In this document: piece by piece, positions 51,836 through 61,247 of the stretch
Numbering within the stretch: position 1 is the first letter of the stretch
How the letters are laid out: each line of letters opens with the position of its first letter
Assembly (NCBI GenBank): GCA_023333565.1
Contig: JAJKFH010000102.1
Coordinates: forward strand, 3,782,001 to 3,846,000
DNA from: Puffinus mauretanicus
Taxonomy: Eukaryota > Chordata > Aves > Procellariiformes > Procellariidae
Direction of reading: 5' to 3'
Length of the DNA: 64,000 nt
Program-made: the position numbers and the translations under genes
Notes under the pieces: model-generated
Databases searched by the model: none
The model's input: the letters and a program-made list of their open reading frames with translations, nothing else
Told to the model about the DNA's origin: nothing

Positions 51836-54800
51836 AAAGGAAGAGCCTGAGAAAAATGAGGTGGTTTTTTTTCCTCAGCTCAAATCAAACACGCAGATAG
51901 CGGCTGGCCAAGGGCGTTTTCTGAGTATTGCCCTAGGGATGGGTGAAAGGTAGTCGAGGTAAAAGTCAACAGGACCTTTAATTAAACTGCCAAGAAATTC
52001 TTGATCTCAAAGTCATCTTTGTCACTGCCACGGACACCGCAAAATGAAAACCAACATGCAGCTCCCTAGGCATTATCCGCATTGGTCACAACTATTCATC
52101 AATATCCACCGAAACAGAAGGGAAGACTGAACACTACTTGGGGTCTTGGGTCGAGAGACCGGACCCCCTATCAGGCACATGACAACTGTGCCCCCACGCA
52201 CCCCTCCTGCACTCCTTGTTCTGGGGGGGCGGGGAGCATTTGGGGTATATTTTTTCCCTTCCTTTTTCTACAGGAAAAATTCCACCTCACGCTTTATCTC
52301 CCAACTCCTTATGTAGGATTTGCACTCTGCCGTGAGTGCAATAACACCCATGGACATTAACGAGAGGGAAATGATGGCTGCACACAGAGAGGCACTGCAG
52401 GGACCCGCGGGCACTGCACCCACACTCATCCAAACCGATGTTACGCTCCTTTCCGAAGGGCGCGTCGTCCTACCTCCCTCCTTCCCCAGTCCCAGTCAGG
52501 CCATGGCCCATGGCTCCACATCACCTCTTAAAAAGAGCTCCTCTTCTCCCCCCCCAAATTCACAGCTATCTTCAGTATCTATTGACAGACTTAAGTCCTA
52601 TTTAAAGGTTACAGCTGAAACCAGTGACTGCGCTAAGTCAACGGGAAAACACGTAAATAATCTGTTAGGCTAACAGAAAAGCCCTCAGAGAAAAGGCCCT
52701 GCACGTTCCTACTTCCCGCTCGGTACCACTGATACTTGACTTGCTGTGAGCTGAAACAGAAGCTGCTCCTGCAACAACAGCAAGCGTCACACATGCCGCA
52801 GGCACAGCTCAACAAAAGTGCAGGCATCGCTTCAGGACTTCTCCTAGACCAGAGGCAACACTACCACTCGTTGCCACCTTGGCGATGTCCCAGTCCCATG
52901 TCATCCCTAAAAGAGGTTATCTTGCGTAAAGAAAATAATGTCTCAAGAAAGATGTGGCTCATTTTCCCCCTTAACTGGATTCACTGTGGACCCTCACTAA
53001 TTCATACCTCAACGACTCCTTTTCCCAACCTCTAAAACCAGGAACGTTGCTGCCTGCTCTCACCTCAGGCTGGCATCGGAACTCCTCTCTCAATGGTTAT
53101 GACAATTCCAGGTGAAATTTAGTACAGAATTATTATTTTATTTTAGTACAGCACTCAAAACAAGTGATTCGCTATTCAAAAACAATTTCAGGTTGGTTAC
53201 AAATTATATATCCATCAGGGGAAAAAAAAAAAAAATCCAGATCAGATTTAAGCTAAGCTCTTTCCTTCAATACAAACCCCAAAACAAGTCTTCTACTGCA
53301 GCAGCTGCTTGCAAGTCTACACATTGCCTCTAAGCCTTTACTACATGCTGAAAGTTGTTAGAAGCAACATGCTTCATTACTTTTTAGGACAAAATCCTAA
53401 CCCTTAGAAAGGAAATCCTTAGGATTAAGATTGTGTCTTCACAGCTAAGATCAACCTGAGCTGGACACTATTTTATCAACAAAATAAAACAAAAGTGTGT
53501 AAACCTTGTAGCTTGGTGTCAGGAAAATAACTTGAAATGAAGTCTAAGATTACTGGGATAATAATATTTTCATCATCTCAGAGGAATCAGATTCTGATAC
53601 AAAGTATAGGTGATACTAATGCTTTAAATTCTCACAGAAGTTATCTTTTACAAGACACTTCGCTGCTAATAAGCTATAAATGGTCAAAGGGCCAACAGTC
53701 TAATATTTATGAATGTTGTACACCATGCACTAATTTTGTTACGTACGTTGACAAATGACAATCAAAACCATTAAAATCCCCAAATAGCAAAACCCACATT
53801 CTTTTGTAGTTAATAATACATTCTTTCAAAGCTCCACCTCAAAAAAAAAAAAAATTTACAGAGTCTGGCAATACTGACACTCAAGACGCTGCTTTACCTC
53901 TTCCCTAAATGACAAATAACTTTGCATATCAGCAAAGTTCTTTATGAGTTAGGTATTGTACGAAGTTTCTCATTGAGTTTTCTAAGGGCGTTAACCAAGA
54001 ATTCCTTTATTTATTAAGTAAATGGTTACTTCGTTTCTGTGCAACATCTATCCATTGCATTATAATTTTACAACGGTGACTTACCATTGCAAAAGGGAAG
54101 AAGAGAATCAAAGTATGGCTACTCACAGTAGTTTAACTGAAGGAATCATGAATTTATTACCAACAAAACACTAAATTGCTGTATATTTTAATGTAAAGAA
54201 CATAGCTTTACAAGGTAAACATCTAGACAATTACTGCAGTCTTTTCAAAGCCCCTGTGATCAAGGTCAATTCTATTATGCTGTGATGCCACGAACAAGGA
54301 CTTTTAAAAGATACACTTGCCTACTTATTGCCATTTTTTAAGCATGCAACTTGAAAGAATAAAGAAAAAAAAAAATCTAAATTTTCAAAGCAGAACAGAA
54401 AACAGTGAGAATTCCTAGTGAAATGAATAGTGCTTGCAGAATTATGTTTTCTAGTCTGCTTTGAAAAATCTCAGTGCATATATTTTGGAACACTGTTGAT
54501 AATGAAAATCGAGCACATAAGGTCACTAACATGCCAGAATCCCATAACATTTCAACTGCACCTACTAAATCCCTACCAAACTTGTCAAAGGGATTTTCTA
54601 CAGAGGTTTTCGTGAGCATCAGGAGCATTACATAATTCCATTCTACCTCCGTGGCTTCCTGCGTAAACCACGAAGTTCACCTCACGTTTTCTACCAACGG
54701 CACACGGTCACGCTCTGTTACTTCAAGAGCGAAGGCAGCACCTCCCACCGGAGCATGGAACAACTCAGAGCACCAAGTGGCAGGCTGGGCCTACCCTGGC

Positions 54801-55636
54801 AGCAACAGAAAGTCAGACAGGGGACGCGCACCCAAAGCTTCGCTTTGCCAGGCCACCCAGGGCTTAGGTACCAAGCCAGGAGACTAAAGGGCTGGTTAAA
54901 AACGCTTGGGAAGTACTGAGCTCACCTGCATAATTTTGAGGAAAAGGCCAGAGCAGAGAGCAGCTGTTCAAACCAGAGGCGGAGTGTCAGAACAGCGACA
55001 GATTTCAGGAACTCCTTCCACTCGTAATCACCTGCGGGAGCAAACCTAATCTCTAAAATAAGTTACAAACAGCACCTGAAAGGTTTTGCTGGTTCAATAA
55101 CGAGAGTTTCTTTGCCAGCAAAGAATGGAAATAAGCCCAGTGAAGAGACAGGAGAGAAAGTGATTCCCTCCGCCCGCCCCATGCAGATGGAGCACTGAGT
55201 ACAGAAAGGAGGAACTAATTGGGGGTAGGGAGCAAGGAAAGGGGACTGTGGCTTACAGCTCCTTGACTAATTGTATTTTCCACATCGATAATGAATTTAA
55301 AAAGCATGTTTAACTGAAAATGTTTAAGTGATGGGAAAAAATACATCTTTATGAGTAAAGATGAGTAGTGTCATTCTAAACACCTTCAATCACAGCACAG
55401 AGGAAGATTTTCTAATTTTTTTTCAAATAATACAATCCATTAGGCAATGAACTAGTTTAAAATGAGACACTGCTTTTCTAAATGGTCACATGGTAGAAAG
55501 GGTATTTTTTCCACTTTGTTTTGTTTTTAAGTAGAAAGAGTCCTGGTCTGAATTTCTTTGGGCCTCCTCTTCTCCAAACAAGAATAAAAAGAATGAGAAA
55601 CTATTTAGCACCTGTGGAAGAAATATTCTGGGGTGG

Positions 55637-55685
55637 TTTTTTTGGTTTGTTGTTTTTTTTTTTTCCCCCTTTTTTTTTTTTTTTA
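55637..55685. repeat. T-rich tract
   Basis: T runs of 7, 14 and 16 separated by GG, GTTTG and C5. It resembles other T/G-rich low-complexity stretches in the window (25675-25735; the complement at 24985-25025 and 41760-41800). Confidence 0.85.
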
Positions 55686-57190
55686 AATAGAGAAAAGATT
55701 AGTAAGAACTATAAGAAAAATTCATTTATATAAGAAGGAAAAATGAACAACTTTATTTAAATAAGAAAAGCAATGTGACAAGAAATAAGAAAAAAACGTG
55801 CCCATCATTGCAATACACAACCATCACGACTCATGTGTTTGATCCATTTGCTTTAATATTTTGTATCTGCTGGCAGCCAACGCTCCATGGTTGACCATAA
55901 TATAAAGCAGGTGATCTTTGTGACCTCTGCTAAGAATTTCAGACAGAGAAATTCCCTTCCTCACCCTGCAGAGGTATCAGCATGGAAACAGAAGAAAGAA
56001 TGATACCCTTCCTCTTTAAAAGCTGAAACCTTCAACTGGTGCTTGCAGTTCAGTGTTGTAAAGCTGTACAGGTGTATCAACGCCTTGCCAGTATCCTGAA
56101 CTTTACTCCTCCTTTTCACAGAAGGAATCTGCATTTCCTTATTTGCTATACAGACCATATTTTTCTGCACTTCACCTCTATTGTAGGAATTATTAGTTGC
56201 CACCAGCTGCACCTCCCTCTAAACAGGCAGGTGCCAAAGTTTGTGGGTTCCTGAAGCTCTCTGGGGAGCACATAACCCTACTCAACACAATTTGATAGGA
56301 ACATATCAACACAGTGCAAGCTGTCAGCTGAATCGGATCCCTATTTATCAGCAATTAAGTCTACCAAGAAAGTAGCACAGCAGTGTCCTCTTTGCCCAAA
56401 ATGCTGTTCAGCCACAGAAGACAAAACATCGATGCAGCTCTGTGTTACGAGGTGCATCTTGCATGACCTGCGTAAGAGCTACGGTATGTTAGCAAGGGCT
56501 CTTAAGCTGCAGAAAGGACACCAACGGGGATGACATCAGATGGATATTAGGAGCTTGGTAATAAATGTGATGCCTTGCCACATACCCAGCTTCAAACAGA
56601 GTGGCCTGTGCTACAAAAGCCGGTATTGCAGGTTTGCCTTGACCTAACTGTAGGAGTGAAATGCAAATTATGCCAGCAGGAAAGTGGCTATTCTTTGAAA
56701 TCGCAGAGTGGGATTCAGCCACCCATGCCCTCTCCTACTGACTGGTACCTGCACCTGAGCGACCCATGGCAAAGAGGAGACCAACAGCAAGCAGCACAAC
56801 GCGACTACCATAAGCGTGCGTTCCTCTCCTTAAAAGAAAACAACAGATAATTCCTAAGGCAGCTAACTAGTTACTTAACATATACTGCCCACAAATACAA
56901 GAAAGCAGATGGTAGGTATAGAGGAAAGGGATACGGTTTTGTATCTTTAAAAAACACATACACACCATCACAAGCGCAAACAGCTACAACTCGGTATTTA
57001 GCTGGCTGTTGAGGATTTCAGCGGAGTGGCAGTCTGCAGCGCTTCTCTGCACACCCAGAACAGTCATGCCACCAAAAAAGTAAATTTCATATGGCCCAGT
57101 GAAATTTCACGCGGTACAACTTTATCGTAGTAGTGTTTGACTATGGAGGAGGTGAAGGTAAATTGGCTCCAGGTAAATAAATTTGGTAAT

Positions 57191-57225
57191 TAAGTATCCA
57201 AAATGTACTTAATTTTGGATACTTA
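57191..57225. repeat. perfect 14-bp hairpin
   Basis: TAAGTATCCAAAAT (57191-57204) and its exact complement (57212-57225) flank a 7-nt loop GTACTTA. There is no T tail and no flanking duplication that would make it a terminator or a known transposon end. Confidence 0.85.
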
Positions 57226-57704
57226 CAGTTGGAAACAAATGTAACCTTTAGCTCATTGCTACTACATGACAGACGCTATCTGGTTACACAGTATACTACT
57301 ATATGGTGCTTTTGGGGAATACTGTATGTGAATAAATAGCACAGAGAAGTCTTTTACTTTTCCCTCTAAACAAGTCTTCCCAGATGCAGTAGAGAACAGT
57401 AAGAAATTCTGTATGGCTTACAGCAGACCATGTTTCACCTCACTTACTGAAAGGATTTCCAAAACCAGTAAACTCTCCCATTCATAACTTAGGCTGCATT
57501 AAGAAGAAATCTTGTAGGTAAAGATATTGGCAACAATAGATCATAGTAAACATTTTCATAGTTTTACATTTTCTATATGTCAACAGATCTTTCATATAGA
57601 ATTTCTAAATAAATAAATAAAATAGAAGAAGTTTCCATTTCCAAATGACAGCAAAGAGTATTTCAGCTTCTGCTGTAATAGCTACAATATAACCTGAGGA
57701 ACCA

Positions 57705-58178
57705 GGCTGAATAACCCCAACTCTCTCAGTCTCTCTCCTACAAGGAAAGGCTGAGAGAGTTGGGGTTATTCAGCCCGGAGAAGAGAAGGCTTCGGGGAGA
57801 CCTCATTGCGGCCTTTCAGTACTTAAAGGGGGCTTATAAGAAGGATGGGGACAGACTTTTTAGCCGGGCCTGTTGCGACAGGACGAGGGGAGATGGTTTT
57901 AAACTAAAAGAGGTGTCCTAGAAGGTGGTATGTGGCTGCCTGTCAGGTTAAACCACGACAAGAGGGTAGATTTAGACTAGATATAAGGAAGAAATTTTTT
58001 ACAATGGGGGTGGGGAAACACTGGAACAGGTTGCCCAGAGAGGTGGTAGATGCCCCATCCCTGGAAACACTCAAGGTCAGGTTGGACGGGGCTCTGAGCA
58101 ACCTGATCTAGTTGAAGATGTCCCTGCCCATGACCTTTAAAGGTCCCTTCCAACCCAAAGTATTCTATGGTTCTATGA
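57705..58178 (+). mobile_element. CR1 LINE, 5'-inverted and interrupted
   Basis: A second CR1 3' end, recognised from CAGCCCGGAGAAGAGAAGGC, GGAACAGGTTGCCCAGAGAG and TGGTAGATGCCCCATCCCTG, ending in TATTCTATGGTTCTATG. The coding frame is broken, so it is non-coding. Two oddities are recorded separately: the first 25 bp (57705-57729) are a perfect inverted copy of 57751-57775, and a 47-bp LTR-like insertion sits at 57914-57960. The subfamily differs from the copy at 43.5 kb (CCTTTAAAGGTCCCTTCCAA block at the 3' end). Confidence 0.92.
57914..57960 (+). mobile_element. 47-bp LTR-like insertion inside a CR1
   Basis: A 47-bp segment starting TGTCCTAG and ending CCACGACA interrupts a CR1 copy. It is bounded by a perfect 5-bp duplication AGAGG (57909-57913, 57961-57965) that is single-copy in the CR1 consensus as I know it. 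The termini form a TGTC...GACA inverted repeat, and the tail GGTTAAACCACGACA resembles the end of the LTR at 39417 (GGTTAAACCATGACA). It therefore looks like an LTR insertion reduced to its two ends by internal deletion. It could instead be an unrelated short insertion with chance LTR-like ends. Confidence 0.6.
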
Positions 58179-60389
58179 ACTGTAATAATGCCGACATAGG
58201 ATTACCTACTAAGATGTACTACATGAAAATTGGGTTGCTAGCAATTTCAAAACGTTTTGTTACCTATCACATCCTTATTGGCTCAACCACTACAGTTTCA
58301 GACCTTCACCAAGAATTGCAGTAAGAGAGATTACAAAACTCTTCAGCAGCGCTGTCTGTTCCTTACCCCGTTCCCAGCTCTGCATTTCCAGAAATAAGAT
58401 ACCTGTCCATGCCTGATAAAAATTAAACCAGATACTAGAATGTTACTCACAACTACTCATGAAAATAAAAATCAGAAAAAAATTAAAATTTTACACAGCA
58501 CTAGTCATACTGCTCATGTTATGAATTTATCTCAGCAATATAAACACTAAACCTGTATTCAGTCACAGATAATTCACAAGATACATTATTAGTCTAGTTT
58601 CAAGTGCGAAACTAAAGATACAGAGTACCCAAACACCAATCAGCTTTTCTGCCTAAAGCATACCATGGTGCCAAAAGGTGATTTTTTAAAACAGTTGTAA
58701 AAGCCAAAGGAAAAGAACCTGGTTTTAAAAATTAATCGTTTCATCCTTAACGATCAGTACAGTCTAGACAAGGTATTGAGAATTCCATACATAATCCTCT
58801 TAGACATCACTGCTGCCTCTTCAAATGTCCGCACAGGGGTGGGCTTGGCAGACCCTGCCTGTTCATACTGAGCTTGGAGAAGGACGTGGGAGCCGAGCGG
58901 GCTGGTGCTGCGCACCGAGCTTCTTCATGGAGACGTCGCACCGCGCGGCTCCTCCTGATCTGGGAAGCCCGTCCCTTTCAGCGTGCTCTCCATGTTCGCC
59001 TCCACTTCTCTATGTGGGAAGGGAAAGAAGAGTTTCCCTCCTTCCTCTCCTGCCAAATCCCTCCGTTCAGGCCCAACTTGTGAAGTTTGAAAAGTTGAAA
59101 TCAGAACCCAGCAGTTTTCAGAGGTCTGAGCACTCCCAGAGAGGAGGGACACGTTTGTCTATGGGTTTGCTGAACAAGGTTTTTCACTTCCTCATTGGTG
59201 CACGGCTTTTACTGCTTGTTAGGTTAAATGGTGAAGGACCAAATACTTACTCTGTGTCTGCAGCTAATTTACAGATATTGTGTGTTTATAATACAAAGTC
59301 CCAAGTGGGCGTTCAAATGAGTGCCAGATCTTAGTAACTGTATTTTAACTCTATTAAGTATTTTACAGGAAGATAACAAGATATTGTCAGCTATTAAGCA
59401 AGGGCATTCCCCTGCTAAGTTCTCTGATTAAACACATGCAGGAAAAACAATGCACTTAAAGGAAAAAAAGAGCATGTACTGACTCCTTCTGTCAGCCATA
59501 TTTTCTTAACACAAGCCAACATCAATCAATCTTTTCACTCAATGTGCAATTCTCACCATCTCCATGTGGCACACGTTAATGAGTCTCCATTAAAAAAAAA
59601 AAATCATCCGTATTTATCAGGCACACAGCAATAACAAGCTCTGGTATACACACATATATATATGTGGTTTTCTATATGTTAAAAGCTAAGAGGTTCTTCT
59701 CCTACAATAGGATATTGGACACTTCATTTCAAAGACACTGTACTAGCTTTGACTGACATAAAATACTAGCTCACAAAGTCAGTCTGGGTGTTCAGTTTTG
59801 TTGTTTTTGTTTTTTTTTTTTTCTCCCTCCTCTATGCTTCAGCCAGCACTGAATTTAGTGTTAATTAAAGTGCTGGCTTGGCACTCATACTAGGAATGCA
59901 GCAGCGATGCAGCTGCACTGTTGAGCAGCGATGCTTGCAGACTGCAACAGCAAAAAAGAGACAGAGAAGCTTATAGCAGAGAAACACGGGCGGACTTCAC
60001 CCACTGCGTGAGGTCTCCTGCTGCCACGGGCGATGTGGGCTGCCGAGACAATGTTTATCTGACCACCAACAAAGGGTAGTCTTTGTGTTTGGAGACCACA
60101 ACTGAACCATAAAACATGGCCCTCTTACTACAAAAATAAAGAGTTTTGCAGTGGCAAAGGAGGCTGTACCACTGTTTTGCTCCTCCAAGGAAGGTTTTCT
60201 TTGCAAAAGTGAAATCATATAATGAAAATGACACACTTGGGTAAACAGGCAGTACTCTGGTGAGTAAGCTTCTGCTGGTAAGAAATGTTTTTTCCATAGA
60301 GCTATACACACATCCCAGCATAAGCCCAGGCCTCCCCACAAAGCCTTGATGAGGAAAAAAATGGGGAGAAGGAAAACATGAGAAGTTAC
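58179..60389. other. non-coding, with a G+C-richer patch at 58.83-59.08 kb
   Basis: 58825-59080 is G+C-richer than its flanks and gives a 169-codon plus-strand open frame without recognisable domains. I saw no supported splice donors or promoter motifs there. The rest is A+T-rich. Confidence 0.5.
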
Positions 60390-60490
60390 CTGTGGATAAG
60401 ACCAATGGACTTCAGGCCACGAATCAGCTGGTGTCCATATCCAGTATGTAAAGTGAACTCATTCATCACAAAATATTTCAAAAGACTGAA
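60390..60490 (-). other. exon-like segment, possible alternative EPS8 first coding exon
   Basis: On the minus strand this 101-nt stretch is bounded by TCCGTTTCAG and CAG|GTAACT. It is open throughout, reading FSLLKYFV then MNEFTLHTGYGHQ, and ends GLKSIGLIH plus AG. From its ATG (60466-60464, G at -3) it gives 25 codons plus 2 nt and so ends in phase 2. That is the phase needed to join EPS8 coding exon 2 at 17083, replacing the usual MNGHISN start. Chance agreement of phase is about one in three, and such open stretches with splice-like ends are not rare, so this is a hypothesis. I do not recognise the peptide. The first part is duplicated at 61194-61247. Confidence 0.22.
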
Positions 60491-60500
60491 CTGAAACGGA
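60447..60500. repeat. 54-bp direct repeat, copy 1
   Basis: This 54-bp segment is identical to 61194-61247. It covers the acceptor and first 44 nt of the exon-like segment at 60390-60490. Similarity stops abruptly on both sides. Confidence 0.95.
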
Positions 60501-61193
60501 GAACATTATGGACCAAAGATTTCACATAAAATTATGAGAACAATTAATGCAGTCAGCAAATGACCATTTGTTTCTCTCAAATATTGCCTTAAATGCAGTG
60601 TGCAAAATAGCCTCAGCAGACACATTTCACCCTCCTCTAGTTACAAATGAAAATAAGAAACAATGCATGTGTACTGGGGCAAAAAAAAGCGATGTTGTCT
60701 CCTTTTGCTGATTTGAATAAGCCACGTCTTCTCCTTTTTAGCTCATCCTCTGAAGAACATTTATCTGCCCCATTGCTACAACCAAGAAATGTAAAGAGCT
60801 GGTGATGAGGTTCATCAAAGGGTGAGGATTAAAAAACAAGCAGCAAGCACTGCATATGGGTTTCTACAAAGCTTCCTGCAGGTCATCTCCTAATTTCAGC
60901 CTACATCTGAACACCTATCTGCATGTCAGTGCAAAAGTACTGCTTGTAGCCACTTTGCTCTCCTCTCAGCAGGCTAAACCACGGCTCTACAGATGAAACT
61001 GCAAGGGTATCCCAGAGCCCATCCAAGCACACTTCGTTTTGATTTTTTCTTTTCTTTTTGGCAAACAGCACCCAGATACTGCTCTGGTGTAATCAGGTCT
61101 CCTAACAATGTGAAACTTGCACTTTAAAGAGCCCACTGACAGATGGATTCAATTTAAAGCATGACTATGAACAGCTGCTGCTGATCACCGGCT

Positions 61194-61247
61194 TGTAAAG
61201 TGAACTCATTCATCACAAAATATTTCAAAAGACTGAACTGAAACGGA
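61194..61247. repeat. 54-bp direct repeat, copy 2
   Basis: A perfect copy of 60447-60500 in the same orientation, 747 bp away. The flanks are unrelated or only faintly similar. The copied part includes the TCCGTTTCAG acceptor and the ATG of the exon-like segment, but not its donor. Confidence 0.95.

Larger units (their letters stand above)
51836..57704. other. sequence upstream of the candidate promoter
   Basis: Probably EPS8 5' flank or a further 5' intron. No exon was recognised. It contains poly-A/T runs (53221-53235, 53840-53854, 55637-55685) and the hairpin at 57191. Confidence 0.5.

Noticed and set aside
57721..57760. Hairpin at 57705-57775 as a microRNA precursor
   Set aside because: The perfect 25-bp stem is explained by an inverted CR1 end; there are no bulges or conserved arms to suggest a miRNA.
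58825..59334. 169-codon plus-strand ORF
   Set aside because: No domains or codon pattern I can support, no promoter or splice signals; long frame probably due to local G+C content.
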